Source: an uncultured Bacteroidales bacterium
GTDB taxonomy: Bacteria > Bacteroidota > Bacteroidia > Bacteroidales > UBA932
Assembly (NCBI GenBank): GCA_934667175.1
Contig: CAKULN010000043.1
Location: forward strand, 1 to 22,710
Length of the DNA stretch: 22,710 bases
Direction of reading: 5' to 3'
The number at the start of each line of letters is the position of its first letter. Position 1 is the first letter of the stretch. The notes beneath the pieces are model-generated. The model saw only the letters and a program-made list of their open reading frames with translations, was not told where the DNA came from and searched no databases. Positions 5,575 to 17,955 of the stretch are shown here, piece by piece. Both the position numbers and the translations under genes were made by a program.

Positions 5575-7722
5575 CTATTGTATCATAATGGCTTTCTCTC
5601 CGAGGAAAGTGTCCATAGGAGAGTTGGTTGAAGCCTTGGTTGAGACTCCGAACGGCTCAAGGGTGAGGGCACTGTAGGTCTTGGAGCCTACGCTCTGCCT
5701 CAGGTAGGATGAGGAGGTTGGCTTGTCGCTGCCGAACAGGAGGAACTGGTAGCTGTTGACGGCCTCGCTGGCGTAAGGGCTCGGGGTCATGTGGATCACT
5801 CCGTCGATGAAGCCTAGGGCTATGCTGTTGGCTCCCCAGTAGATTGACAAACCGTCGGAGAAACCAAGGGTGACGTAGTTGCCCTTGTAACGGCCGAGCT
5901 GCTGTGGCTCGATGATGACCGAATGGCTTTCCTGATCGAAATACGCTTTCACGTCCGGAGTGAAATCACTGGTGTTGGACAGACCGCTGATCGTGACATC
6001 GTTGCCGCCGAGGCTGTAGATGTCCACACGGAATGATTCCTCGGAGGACGAGGACGCTCCGTCAACAGTCGCGGAGGCCTTGAACGCACCGATGAAATCA
6101 TCCACTGTCTTGCTCTGGTCGAAATCCGTTGACGTGTAGCCCTTCGTGGAGGCGGTCTTCTTGACAAATGCGGTGTCGCCATATTCATTGACAACGCAGA
6201 CGCAAAGGGTGTAGGTCGTGCCTTGCTTGAGGGTGTTGAAGACTGTGGCGAAGCCTTCATCGGTGCCAAGCTTCTGAACGAACTCCTCGTTGACTTCGTT
6301 GCCTCTTTCCCAAGCGATCTGGGCGGCGCTCTGACCAAGGTTCCTCTCCATGTACTCAAGGTAGTCCGTCCTCATGCAGAGATACTTGAGAGACACGGCG
6401 TTGTCGGCCTGCATGTCCCAGAACAGGGTCGTGTAAGGGGAGTAGAGTTGGTTGGACTCATCCCTTCTCCAGTCGAACTTGTTGACCTTCGGGGTGAACT
6501 GGCCGTTCGGGTCGCAAGTGAACCTCTGCATATAAAGTACCGTGGCTGTCGAGGTGGAGTCGTAGGCGAGTGCCACCGCAGTGCAGTTCCCTGAGCCTAC
6601 GTTCCAAAGTTCGGAGCTGTCGTCGTACAATGTCAGTACAGGAGCGCTTCCCGGAGTCTTGTCCTCAGAGAGCATCTTCTTGACCTCTTCCTGACGAGCT
6701 GTGTCACCGGTGATGTCGCCGCTGATGACGGTGGCTTTGTAGAATTTGGTGTACTCATTCTTGTAGAAAGAGAGTCTCGGAGCCTTGAAACCGGTTTCGG
6801 TGGTCTCGATTCCGTCGAAGGTGATCTCTACCTCAGGAGTCTTGTCCTCGTTGCCGTCGAATGTGAGCGTCTCGGTGCCTTGGGCGAAATAGCCGGCGGA
6901 GACGTAGTAGATCAGGTAGAACGAGAATGTCCCCTTGCCGTCATAGGTGCATGGGTAGGAGCTATAGGCCGCCTTGTTGCCCGTGTACTCCGCCATGTCC
7001 GCGACTTTTACATATTCATTGTAATTGGAGTTGTAGTAGCCGATCGACTGTGCGGGCACCGTGCAGGAGTTGTCATCGTTGAGGATGAACTTGAAAGACA
7101 CGCCGCTTGCCCAATCATTGACTTTGAATATGTTGGCTCCTACTGCTTTCTCTACCTCAAGGCCGGAGTCGCGTCCGGTGTAGAATGCGTTGTAGTGGTA
7201 GGTTGCGGTTTGCGGGACCTTGGCTCCGCTCTCGTCGGTCCTATAGTAGGTCTCCCATTCAAGGGCGTAGGAAACACTTAGGTTGATCTTGTCGGAGAAC
7301 TGCGTGACGTAGGCTCCATTCCCTGTTTCCTCCTGGCGGTCGGAGATGAGGATGGTGGCGTTCAGGCTTGATCCTGCCAGGAGTCTTCCAAGATTGACCT
7401 CGACAGGAATTTTCACTGAATAACTTCCGTCAGGAATCGTGGCTGTCTCCGGTACGGTGAATGAGTCGCCGTTCTCGCCTTTCTTCTGGAGGCCGACAGA
7501 GAGTTCTCCCTTGTCGCTCGGGCGGGCCAGCTCAATCTCGATCGTTCCTGTCTCTGTCCCTTGAGGAAACTCCTTGCTCAGGGATGACTGGATGAAGTGG
7601 ATCTCCTTCGCATCGTCAGAATTCGGGCTGTAGACGGTCCCGTTCTGCTCCTTGTCGCATCCGACGGCGAGAAGGAAAAGTGATGCCACAAGAAGGCATG
7701 ATGTTGATTTTGAATATTTCAT
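5575..7722 (-). CDS. Outer-membrane lipoprotein, SusE/F position
   Basis: A 715-residue lipoprotein, last gene of the operon, 15 nt after susD. The signal peptide ends in the lipobox LAVGC (C22), followed by DKEQN, an acidic stretch typical of surface-exported Bacteroidota lipoproteins. Residues about 40-150 form a beta-rich domain (FPQGTETGTIEIELARP), Calx-beta-like in look. The middle region has two copies of a roughly 100-residue module also seen in the FnIII lipoprotein of this operon: FYKATVISGDITGD... and LKYLCMRTDYLEY..., the second running into TLKQGTTYTLCVCVVNEYGDT. The C terminus is a further beta domain (about 540-690). No catalytic motif is recognised. By position it should be the accessory binding lipoprotein that works with SusCD, as SusE/SusF do; sequence similarity to SusE/F is not apparent. 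Confidence 0.8.
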   Translation of the reverse strand: MKYSKSTSCLLVASLFLLAVGCDKEQNGTVYSPNSDDAKEIHFIQSSLSKEFPQGTETGTIEIELARPSDKGELSVGLQKKGENGDSFTVPETATIPDGSYSVKIPVEVNLGRLLAGSSLNATILISDRQEETGNGAYVTQFSDKINLSVSYALEWETYYRTDESGAKVPQTATYHYNAFYTGRDSGLEVEKAVGANIFKVNDWASGVSFKFILNDDNSCTVPAQSIGYYNSNYNEYVKVADMAEYTGNKAAYSSYPCTYDGKGTFSFYLIYYVSAGYFAQGTETLTFDGNEDKTPEVEITFDGIETTETGFKAPRLSFYKNEYTKFYKATVISGDITGDTARQEEVKKMLSEDKTPGSAPVLTLYDDSSELWNVGSGNCTAVALAYDSTSTATVLYMQRFTCDPNGQFTPKVNKFDWRRDESNQLYSPYTTLFWDMQADNAVSLKYLCMRTDYLEYMERNLGQSAAQIAWERGNEVNEEFVQKLGTDEGFATVFNTLKQGTTYTLCVCVVNEYGDTAFVKKTASTKGYTSTDFDQSKTVDDFIGAFKASATVDGASSSSEESFRVDIYSLGGNDVTISGLSNTSDFTPDVKAYFDQESHSVIIEPQQLGRYKGNYVTLGFSDGLSIYWGANSIALGFIDGVIHMTPSPYASEAVNSYQFLLFGSDKPTSSSYLRQSVGSKTYSALTLEPFGVSTKASTNSPMDTFLGEKAIMIQ

Positions 7723-7737
7723 TGTGTCTAAAGTCTA

Positions 7738-9294
7738 TCAAGGATTCTGATCTTCTTCGTTGATGTCAGGGTTGGCGTCGAGCTCGTCCTTAGGAATCGT
7801 CAGCACCCAATCGTAGGTGTCGGCGTTTGTGAGGTCGATGCCGTTCCGCTTCATGGCGGCGATGCATTCCTCGGAAAAACCGTCTTCGGTTCTCCGGTCG
7901 ATGCCCTGTCCGGTGCGGCGCACGTCGAAGACGCGGCCATATTCACCCCACAGCTCGACACGCCTCTGGATCAGGATGTTCTCAAGGAGGGATCCCGTCC
8001 AAGTGGTCGTGGTGGAACCAAGGTGGGTTCCGGAGTAGTTGTAGGCGTTGTACTTCGGGTTTCTCTTGGCCATCACCTTGTTCATCAGTTCTCGGGCCTC
8101 GTCTTGGTTCCCGAGCCTAAGGGCGGCCTCGGCGGCTGTGAAGTACATCTCCTCGACCCTCATGTAGATGTAGTCTCCGAGCCATGACTGGACGTTGGAG
8201 AACGCAAACTTCTTCGAGACGTAAGGAGACTCCTTGTCAGTCGGATCCCACCACTTGAGGCGGATGTCGCCTGAACCGATGTGGTTGTAGAGCTGTTTGT
8301 TGATCAGCTTCGGGGCGGATTTGGCATAGGCGCCGTCAATGTTGTCCATGTGGGTGAAGAATCCGGCGTAGGCCCCCGATTGCTCGGAAGTCTCGATCCC
8401 GGCTCCCCACATCACGTTGCCTGCGCTGATGGAGTTCATTCCGCCCATCAATTCGTTCTCACCTCCGATCTGGTAAGAACCTTCGTTGATGACCTGAAAG
8501 GCCGCCTTGTAGGCTTCCTCCCAGTTTCCTTCGGCCAGACAGGCGCGGGACTTGATTCCCAAGGCGACATATTCATTGATGTGGGACTTGTTGCCTTTGT
8601 TCAGTGTTGAGGACTTTCCTTTTGAGAGCCGCACGATGGCGGAGTCAATGTCGGAGTCGATCTGTTTGTAGACGACCTCAAGATTCTCCCTCGGCTTGCC
8701 TTCCGTGTTGATGGATGTCGGCTCGGTGTAGACAGGCACACCCGGATCGCTCCAACGGTACTTGTCTGTCATCGGATTGTAAGGTGCTCTGGCGAACCAG
8801 GTCGCAAGGTTGAGGTAGGAGAGTGCCCTGATGGCGTAAGCCTGTCCCACGACGTAGGACACGTCGGCGGAGCTTCCTCCCATAGTCTCCTTGGCCGCGA
8901 TCACGCTGTTGGCGTTGGCGATCCACTTGTAGTTGGCGTACCAGACGTCGTATGACCGGAACGCCGAGGATGTGTACTGGTTCTTGACATTGTAAACATG
9001 ATCGTACCAGAACCATCCGTTACCCTGGGACTGCATGATGAGGTCATCTCCCATCATTTCCTGGGCGAGGTTGTAGGCGGCGATGCCGAAGCACTGGTGG
9101 GTGTTGCCCGAGGTCGACCATCCGGCGGTCCACATCGAACGGTAGATTCCGTTGATCGAGGTGATGGCTGTGGAAGCCTCCTTCATCAGTTCCTCTCCGG
9201 AGCCGGAATCCGTCGGATTGAACTCAAGCATGTCGCTGTCGCAGGAAACAGTCGCCGCGGCGAGAGCCGCAAGAATATATAGTTTCTTTCTCAT
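7738..9294 (-). CDS. SusD/RagB-family nutrient-binding outer-membrane lipoprotein
   Basis: A 518-residue SusD homologue, the lid and ligand-binding partner of the SusC transporter. The lipoprotein signal ends at C18 (ATVSC) and is followed by DSDMLEFNP, typical of SusD. The N-terminal TPR-like part contains QAYAIRALSYLNLATWFARAPYN (split over about 150-175). The C-terminal part has EEMYFTAAEAALRLGNQDEA and the family ending RRVELWGEYGRVFDVRRTG. Length is usual. It starts 11 nt after susC and ends 15 nt before the next gene. The family binds glycans or, as in RagB, peptides; the neighbouring subtilase suggests peptides. Confidence 0.95.
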   Translation of the reverse strand: MRKKLYILAALAAATVSCDSDMLEFNPTDSGSGEELMKEASTAITSINGIYRSMWTAGWSTSGNTHQCFGIAAYNLAQEMMGDDLIMQSQGNGWFWYDHVYNVKNQYTSSAFRSYDVWYANYKWIANANSVIAAKETMGGSSADVSYVVGQAYAIRALSYLNLATWFARAPYNPMTDKYRWSDPGVPVYTEPTSINTEGKPRENLEVVYKQIDSDIDSAIVRLSKGKSSTLNKGNKSHINEYVALGIKSRACLAEGNWEEAYKAAFQVINEGSYQIGGENELMGGMNSISAGNVMWGAGIETSEQSGAYAGFFTHMDNIDGAYAKSAPKLINKQLYNHIGSGDIRLKWWDPTDKESPYVSKKFAFSNVQSWLGDYIYMRVEEMYFTAAEAALRLGNQDEARELMNKVMAKRNPKYNAYNYSGTHLGSTTTTWTGSLLENILIQRRVELWGEYGRVFDVRRTGQGIDRRTEDGFSEECIAAMKRNGIDLTNADTYDWVLTIPKDELDANPDINEEDQNP

Positions 9295-9305
9295 TGAATA
9301 TCCTC

Positions 9306-12300
9306 CTAGAATTGAATGTCGATGCCTGCCACGATGGCTCTTGAAGGGGTGTACGAATACGACACGCTTCCCGTGAAGTTGTATTGTGGATCCATGCCGT
9401 CAAGGTGGTTGAACATGGCGATGTTGTCAGCTGTGACGAAGAGCCTCAGAGCGCTGACATCAATCTTCGAGAGCCAGTTTTTAGGAAATGTGTAGCCAAG
9501 CGTGATGTTCTTGATGGCGAAATACGAAGCGTTGATGAGGGATGAGTCGTTAGCCGGAGCTGATCCTCCGATCTCCACCATAGGCACATCCGTCACGTCG
9601 CCAGGCTTCTGCCACCTGCGCAGGACGTTCCTGTGCCAGTTGTTGCCCGCGTACTGGACGTTCATCGTACTGGAATACAGTCCGTCATAGACCTTGCCTC
9701 CGATTGACCATGTTGTAAGGAATGAGAGGTCGATGTTCTTGAATATCACGAAGCTCGATCCAAGGCTTCCGGACACGGCCGGCTCGCGGCTGCCCATGTA
9801 GTATTTGCTAAGGGAAGCCAGCGAGACGTTGTCGGTCACATATTCATCACACCTGACATTGCTGACGGCTCCGGTCTCGTCCACGCCCCTCTTCCAGTAG
9901 GCGTAGTAGAGCCGCTTTCCGGTCGCTGGATCGACTCCCGCCGTCTTGGAGAGGTAGAATGTGTAGATTGGCTTTCCGACCTCGATGACCGAGGCACCGG
10001 AGCTGATGAAGTCCTGTGACGAGGTGAGGCTTGTGACCTTGTTGCGGTTCAGCGAGGCCATGGCGTTGGCGTCCCATCTGAAGTTCGGCCTGTCGATGAT
10101 GTTCACCCTTCCGGAGAACTCAAAGCCCTGGTTTCTCATCGAACCCACATTCGCGTCGTAGCCGGTGAATCCGGTCGAGATCGCGAGAGGGCTCTCAAGG
10201 AGCATGTCACGGGTATGACGGTTGTAATATTCAGCGGTGAAAGTCACCTTCCCGCCGAAGAGAGATGCCTCGATTCCGGCGTTGAGGTTGCCGTTCTTCT
10301 CCCACGTGATCGCCTTGTTCTCAAGCTTGGAGGCGAATGCGCCGGCCTCGCTTCCGTTGGCCCAGGTGTAGTCGTACAGGCCTTGCCATGCGTAGTAGGT
10401 TCCGAGGTTGTCGTTGCCCTGCACTCCATAGGAGGCCTTGACCGTCAGGTTGCTCAGCCACGAGGAGAACCGCTCCATGAACTTTTCCTGCGACAGCCTC
10501 CAGGACGCTCCGACAGACCAGAAGTTACCCCATCTGTCAGTCTTGTAGAATCTGGAGGAGCCGTCGGTACGCCAGCTCGCATCGAAATAGTAGCGGTTCC
10601 TGAATCCGTAGTTCAGCCTTGTGAACCATGACTCTATGGCGTAGTTGTTCGAATAGCTGGAGTTTCCGGAAGTCGTGACAGCCGGATCGAGCTCGTCGAT
10701 GCCGTCCATGATTCCGGTTTTCTCTCCCATCGCGTAGTTGAACCTGTAGCGGTAATATTCATGACCGAGCAGGACCTTGACATCATGGTCTGAGAATGTG
10801 CGGTCGTAGTTCAGGATCTGGTTGAAGGTGTAGCTGAGGGTGCGGGTGTTGGTCTTGCCCAGACGTCCGCCCTGATCAGCGGCGTTGCCGTGGTACTTGT
10901 CGTTGGTGATGGTACGCTGGTAGTCGTTGAAATCGGTTCCCAGGTTCGCTGTCAGCCGCAGGCCGTAGAGAAGGGCCTCTTTCTTGGTGGTCCCTAAGGT
11001 GATATAAGACCTTGCCGACAATGTGTTGCGGTAATAATACGCCTTGTTGTTGTAGAGCTCGGCCCTTGAGTTGAATCCCTGTGCGGTAGGACGGTTCGCA
11101 TAGCCGTTGTCATCCTCGTCACCATATTCATACTGAAGGTTTCCTGCCTCGTCGAGAACGTTGTTGCCTTCCATGTCCTTGAGATAGACCGGGTAGACAG
11201 GCGCCATGAACTGTGCGGTGTACCAGACGTTGGATGTCGTGGACCCGGAGAAGTTCTGGTAGTCGGCCTTCGTGTGCGAGTAGTTCGCGCTCATCCCGAC
11301 CTTCATCCAAGAGTTTGCCTGGGAGTCCACGTTGACTCTTCCGGTGTAGCGGTTGAAATCCGTGTTCTGGAGGATACCGTTCTCCTTGTAATACCCCATC
11401 GAGATGAGGTAGTTTACCTTTTCGGTCGCACCGTTCACCGAGAAGATGTGCTCTGTGCGCATGGCGGCGTTGTCGCTGATCTCGTCCATCCAGTTCTCGT
11501 TCCAAGCGGCGGTCGCGTCCTCCCTGACCTTGCCGGTGGTCGGGTCGATGAGGGTTGACCAAGTGTAGTTCTTGTACGGGTTGTAATATTCAGGATTCTT
11601 CAGACCTCCGATTGTCTGGCCGAGGTTGGCCGCAGCGTAGGCGCTTGCGCCCTCGAAATCCATTCCTGTGCTGTACTGCGCGCTGTTCCTGAGGGACTCG
11701 TAGGTCAGCTCGACGAAGTCTTCCATGCCCACGAGGTCGTAACGCTTCAAGGAACGAGATGCGACACCGGCGCTGCCCTTGTAGCTGACGACCGAGCGTT
11801 CTCCGCTGCCTTTCTTGGTGGTGATGACAATGACTCCGTTGGCTCCTCTGGCTCCGTACAGCGCTCCTGCCGAAGCGTCCTTGAGTACGGTCAGGGACTC
11901 GATGTCCGCAGGGTTGATGGCGCTGAGCGATCCGTCGTAAGGGATGCCGTCCACAACGTACAGAGGAGTGGAGACAGCGTTGATGGAGCCGATTCCTCGG
12001 ATCATGATCGAGGCTCCCTCGCCAGGCTGCCCGCCTCCGGAGGTGACCTGAAGTCCGGCCACGGTGCCTTCGATGGATTTGGTGATGTTGCCGGTCACTC
12101 TTTTCTGGAGTTCATCGCCTTTCACGACGGAGGCAGAGCCGGTGAAGCTGCTTTTCTTGGCTGTTCCGTAGGCGACAACCATGACTTCTCCGATCTCGTC
12201 ATCAATCGCGTCCTCCTGAAGGACCACGTCGATGACAGTTTTCCCTGCCACGCTTATCTTCTGGGTGACATAGCCGATGCTGGAGAATGTCAGGACAGCG

Positions 12301-12512
12301 TCGGACGGGATTCCAGACATGAACCATGTTCCGTCCTCCGCCGTGACCGTTCCTGTAGTGGTGCCTTCGATGAAGACTCCGACTCCGATCAGCGGGAGGT
12401 TGCCGCTGTCTTTGACCGTTCCTTTCACATTGACGTTCTGAGCCTTTGCGGCCAGGACGCAGAGAAAGGCCAGCAGAGTGGCGGTGATTGTTCTCTTTAT
12501 GCTATTTTTCAT
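9306..12512 (-). CDS. SusC/RagA-family TonB-dependent outer-membrane transporter
   Basis: A 1068-residue transporter that imports oligomeric nutrients through the outer membrane using TonB energy. The signal peptide is cleaved after AKA (Q25). The carboxypeptidase-regulatory-like domain spans about 28-100 (VKGTVKDSGNLPLIGVGVFI). A TonB-box-like EVMVVAYGT is at 109-117. The plug domain (about 120-235) holds the SusC signatures VDGIPYDG (187-194) and KDASAGALYGARGANGVIVI (211-230). A 22-strand-type barrel follows and ends in GIDIQF, with the terminal aromatic residue needed for BAM assembly. Length and domain order are normal. Its ATG lies inside the end of the FnIII lipoprotein gene (11-nt overlap), suggesting translational coupling. 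Confidence 0.96.
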   Translation of the reverse strand: MKNSIKRTITATLLAFLCVLAAKAQNVNVKGTVKDSGNLPLIGVGVFIEGTTTGTVTAEDGTWFMSGIPSDAVLTFSSIGYVTQKISVAGKTVIDVVLQEDAIDDEIGEVMVVAYGTAKKSSFTGSASVVKGDELQKRVTGNITKSIEGTVAGLQVTSGGGQPGEGASIMIRGIGSINAVSTPLYVVDGIPYDGSLSAINPADIESLTVLKDASAGALYGARGANGVIVITTKKGSGERSVVSYKGSAGVASRSLKRYDLVGMEDFVELTYESLRNSAQYSTGMDFEGASAYAAANLGQTIGGLKNPEYYNPYKNYTWSTLIDPTTGKVREDATAAWNENWMDEISDNAAMRTEHIFSVNGATEKVNYLISMGYYKENGILQNTDFNRYTGRVNVDSQANSWMKVGMSANYSHTKADYQNFSGSTTSNVWYTAQFMAPVYPVYLKDMEGNNVLDEAGNLQYEYGDEDDNGYANRPTAQGFNSRAELYNNKAYYYRNTLSARSYITLGTTKKEALLYGLRLTANLGTDFNDYQRTITNDKYHGNAADQGGRLGKTNTRTLSYTFNQILNYDRTFSDHDVKVLLGHEYYRYRFNYAMGEKTGIMDGIDELDPAVTTSGNSSYSNNYAIESWFTRLNYGFRNRYYFDASWRTDGSSRFYKTDRWGNFWSVGASWRLSQEKFMERFSSWLSNLTVKASYGVQGNDNLGTYYAWQGLYDYTWANGSEAGAFASKLENKAITWEKNGNLNAGIEASLFGGKVTFTAEYYNRHTRDMLLESPLAISTGFTGYDANVGSMRNQGFEFSGRVNIIDRPNFRWDANAMASLNRNKVTSLTSSQDFISSGASVIEVGKPIYTFYLSKTAGVDPATGKRLYYAYWKRGVDETGAVSNVRCDEYVTDNVSLASLSKYYMGSREPAVSGSLGSSFVIFKNIDLSFLTTWSIGGKVYDGLYSSTMNVQYAGNNWHRNVLRRWQKPGDVTDVPMVEIGGSAPANDSSLINASYFAIKNITLGYTFPKNWLSKIDVSALRLFVTADNIAMFNHLDGMDPQYNFTGSVSYSYTPSRAIVAGIDIQF

Positions 12513-14426
12513 AATTTGTTCCGAATATGTTCATATTATGGATGATTGTCCACAGGTCTTCAGCCGATTCCGGAACTTCGAAGACCGGAATGGCTTCCAC
12601 GCCGTCAAGTCTCAGCCCTACAGGGGAGGCCTCGGCGTTAGCGGCAAGGTTCTCGAAGGCCGTCGCCGCCCTTGTCCTTGCGGCCTTTGTCTCGGCTGCC
12701 GTAGTGGTCACGGACGCATGTTTAGTGAGTTTGTCTCCCGCCTTGTTCACTACAGTCGCCATGACTGTGTAGGATGTCTGCGGTTCAACGTCGACAACCA
12801 GAGCGAGGCCGTTTCCGTTGATGTACTCAAGGTATGATTCCTTCAATTCAGTGCCTTTGTCGGCGATGATGGCAGGGTAGGAGGACTCTGGTATGTTAGC
12901 AAGGGCGGCCGTCTTGATGATTACCAGCTTTCCGGACTCTATTCCGACTCCTTTCAGAACGCAGGCCATCTTGCTGGAGGTGGGACCGTATTTCTCGTTG
13001 ACCAGAGCGGCGATCGAGAACCAGGTATAGGCCTCGCTTGTGGTCTTTGTCGTGATCGAGTTGACGGTCAGTTCCTCTTCACCCGAGGCGGATGTCGCCA
13101 GCGCTGACATTGTGTAGGAGACACCCGAGTTGCAAGGGGTCACAGAGTTGTAACCGTTAGAGGAGTTCACGAGCGCAAGATAGTCAGACCTGACAGCGTA
13201 ACTGTAGGACGTGTCCCTGAGGAAAGCCTTGACGGCCTCCTTGTCGTATGGATCACTGAAGACATTGTTGAAAGTCGAGGTCGGAAGGAGTCGGTAGCGG
13301 ATGCTTTGGACATCCTGCCCTTTCCAAGTGGTCCACACGGAGTTCGTCCATCCGTAGCCGGTAAGCCCGAGATATGCGTTGGTGAGGTAGAAGTTCTGGC
13401 TGAACCAGTCAGTTCCTCCGTAGTTAGGCCCTGAAGACCAGCCCGTGGCAGTGGTCGTGATCCTTTTTGTGTAGAGGCCTGTAGTGACATTGCCGTTGTA
13501 GTCCATTCCGAACGCTATGATGTCGTAGCTCATCTCGGAGGCGAGGCTGGACACGCCGATGGTGTTCGTGCCGACCTTGAGGACGGAAGCCATCGCGAGC
13601 TGGAGGCTGATGCCCTTGCTTTTCGCATATTCGATGATCGCGGATCTGTATCTTTCTATGACAGTCGCCTCGTCAAACTGCATCAAGGTTGAGGATGAGA
13701 CCACATCGTAGTAGAAGGTGGCGTCTGGAGTAGCATAGACATCGAAAACGACCGCGTCCGCAAGAACGTTCTCAGGAACGATCAGCAGGGTCGGCACATC
13801 CTCGGATGAGGTTGTGAAACTGGTCTGGGCGGATTCGGACGCTGTGCTGCCGTTTCCCGCAGGGATGGCCTTGACAGTGAATATGTAGTCGGAGCCCTTG
13901 GCGAGATTCGAGAGTGTGACGCGGTTCTCAGTCGTCGTTCCGCTGATTTCGCCGACGGTATATTCATAACTTCCGGCGCCTGGGATGACGCTCCAGCTTA
14001 TTATTGTCTTTGATGCGTAGGTGCTGCCGACTGTGATCTCAGGCTTTTCAAGCTGGCTTACATCAGATGTGCGGACGTGAATATAGACGGGCTCGGAGGA
14101 TGTCTTCGAACCACCTTCCGCCGGCTCGGCCTGTAGCCTGACGACATATTCCTTAGAAGCCTCCAACCCGTTGAATGTCACGAACAGAGACTTCGTCGAA
14201 TCCGCCTCGGCTCCGTCGAGGGAGTAGGTGTAGCTCTCCGCTCCGTAAACTTTGTCCCAATCCACGCGGAAACTGGAGATTGTCACTTCGCTGACCTTGG
14301 CCTCCGGAGTTTTCAATGTCTCGCTCAAAGTCTCTTCCTTTGTGTCCGAACCGCATCCGACGAGCAGGAAGAGAACCGACGACGCAGCCATAGTGAAGGC
14401 TGACTTTATCATTTTTGAAGTATTCA

Positions 14427-14430
<4 letters not shown>
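12502..14430 (-). CDS. Fibronectin type III-containing outer-membrane lipoprotein
   Basis: A 642-residue lipoprotein with lipobox LLVGC (C26) followed by GSDTKEE. Two fibronectin-III-like domains follow (about 38-125, with VTISSFRVDWDKVYGAESYTYSLDG; about 130-213, with SWSVIPGAGSYEYTV). Residues about 215-610 contain about three copies of a module also found in the last gene of the operon. The first copy begins DATFYYDVVSSST and ends SYDIIAFGMDYNG; the last ends LVVDVEPQTSYTVMATVVNKAGD. No enzyme motif is seen. The start codon overlaps the subtilase stop (ATGA), and a second ATG directly follows. The likely role is a surface binding or scaffold protein for the protease/SusCD machinery. Family assignment beyond FnIII is open. 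Confidence 0.8.
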
Positions 14431-16325
<1,895 letters not shown>

Positions 16326-16342
16326 TATTGATTGTTAAAAGT

Positions 16343-17932
16343 TTATTCCTTCACGCATCTTACTTGGCCGGTATAGACTTGCGCTCTTGTCTCGTACAAC
16401 GCCCAGTAGCCATTGAATGCAGCCACATAGTACTCGCAGCTCTGTTTTTCCTTTTCAGAATCATAAGTCTTTTCCTGACTTGTCAGGTAGAAAACCTGAC
16501 CGCTTGCGTAGTTGTAAGGAGTTGTCCCGGCCGGTGAATATGATGTCGGATAGATGTTTCCTGCCATTGGGTAGAAATCGCCTGTCTGTCTCCAGACTCG
16601 TCCGCATTCTTTCTCCCTATTCCACAGGAACTCTTTGCTGACCCCGGTCTCATCATAGTCTCCATGCTTGCCACCAGTCTTGATGCTCTCATCCCCTACA
16701 GCCTTGCCCCACATGTTCTTGCCAGGCACTTTGTAGCCTGGAGGACATGGGTCGAAAATGGTTTTCTCCTCGCCCCAAAGCCCCGGCTGCACACTGTCCT
16801 CGTCGCTGGAATCTATGTACCATGAATAACTTGTCGAGAAGTAACCTACAAGAAATCTCATCGGGTGTTCAGACGCGAACGGGATGTTGCCCGGCGCCGC
16901 GAAAGAGGCCTTTGCCTTGAACTTTGAGTCTATTTCCCACTCTCCGGTGCCGTCACCTATCTCAGTGTTTGGCTTGTTCCATTCCGGCTTGTTGGCGCAA
17001 TAAATGCCTACTGCGTTGTCATAGTCTGTGATACCACTATAATCGGCATAAGGTGAACGAGACGGAATGAACGGATCCTTCCTGCCCATCTGGTAGATCA
17101 TTCCTCTGTTGTTTATGTCCATCGGTGTGTTGTTGAGCGCACCCAGATTGCGGTCCATGATCTGTGCTATGACGTTGCCTTCCGGGCCGATGTGGTCATG
17201 CGCTGTGACCTCGTTGTCGGTCACCCAGATGTGCCAGCTCCAAAGTACCTTCCCCTTGGCGTTCTTGACAGCAATGAGTGCGTTACCCTCGCTTCTTCCT
17301 GTAGAGAAAGAAATGTAGCCTCCGTTGTAGGAAGGAGTTCCGTCTATGATTTCATAAGACATCGTACGGTCTCCGTCGTTCCTGGCCTCCCAAAGAAGTT
17401 CGGCGTAGGCGACATCCTTTACCTCAATACCTTCGGTCTCTATGTATTTGCTCTTTCCGTCTTTTCCACCATTGCCTTTGATGTCCGCACGGAACTTGTA
17501 GGATCCGTTTGTTCTGGCAATGTAGCAGTTGGCGGTGCCATCAGAACTCAAATTGACAGAACCGTCTGCCCTCTGTGAGATCTTGAGTGAAACCTCTTTG
17601 GACTCCTCTCCTTTAGATGCTGCGACCTTTATCTCATCAGTTTTCACAGAACCGCCATTGTTGACAGGGGCTTCGACAACGAGACAACTGTCAGCGTCCA
17701 CGCTGACGTTGAACCAGTCTCCTGACTGAGAGGTGATACTCCAAGACGAGGCGTTGGATGCTATCGTGACGACGGCCTTGCCGCCTTCCTTGTCAAAGAC
17801 AATCTTTGAGTCCGATGATTGGAGGAAAAGGGGAGCTTGATAGGCGTCCGGATCCACTTTTGAGGTCTCCGTACAACCGGCAACCGTAATGCCGGCAACA
17901 AGAATCGATGTTATGATATATCTGAGTTTCAT
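16343..17932 (-). CDS. BACON-domain lipoprotein with FISUMP-like C-terminal domain
   Basis: A 529-residue lipoprotein. I chose the ATG at 17930-17932 (MKLRYIITS) because it starts a proper lipoprotein signal with lipobox VAGC (C20). An upstream in-frame TTG at 17944 would add four residues only. One BACON domain is at about 35-121 (GGKAVVTIASNASSWSITS ... SLKISQ). The rest (about 130-529) resembles the Fibrobacter succinogenes major paralogous domain common in Bacteroidota surface proteins: GTANCYIARTNGSYKF, LWSWHIWVTD, QIMDRNLGA, MIYQMGRKDPF, FDPCPPGYKVPG and the terminal GQVRCVKE. The fold and ligand of that domain are not established. It lies 23 nt after the LRR gene and 17 nt before the protease gene, so it is probably a surface binding component. 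Confidence 0.8.
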   Translation of the reverse strand: MKLRYIITSILVAGITVAGCTETSKVDPDAYQAPLFLQSSDSKIVFDKEGGKAVVTIASNASSWSITSQSGDWFNVSVDADSCLVVEAPVNNGGSVKTDEIKVAASKGEESKEVSLKISQRADGSVNLSSDGTANCYIARTNGSYKFRADIKGNGGKDGKSKYIETEGIEVKDVAYAELLWEARNDGDRTMSYEIIDGTPSYNGGYISFSTGRSEGNALIAVKNAKGKVLWSWHIWVTDNEVTAHDHIGPEGNVIAQIMDRNLGALNNTPMDINNRGMIYQMGRKDPFIPSRSPYADYSGITDYDNAVGIYCANKPEWNKPNTEIGDGTGEWEIDSKFKAKASFAAPGNIPFASEHPMRFLVGYFSTSYSWYIDSSDEDSVQPGLWGEEKTIFDPCPPGYKVPGKNMWGKAVGDESIKTGGKHGDYDETGVSKEFLWNREKECGRVWRQTGDFYPMAGNIYPTSYSPAGTTPYNYASGQVFYLTSQEKTYDSEKEKQSCEYYVAAFNGYWALYETRAQVYTGQVRCVKE

Positions 17933-17955
17933 ATCGTTTGTCAATTTATTTCAGA

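Noticed and set aside
6223..7281. Plus-strand open frames opposite the terminal lipoprotein gene (and similar antisense frames throughout the operon)
   Set aside because: They are shadows of high-G+C coding sequence on the opposite strand, without signals, domains or promoters.
17933..17944. TTG start for the BACON/FISUMP-like lipoprotein
   Set aside because: The in-frame ATG at 17930-17932 starts a better signal peptide; the TTG adds only four residues.
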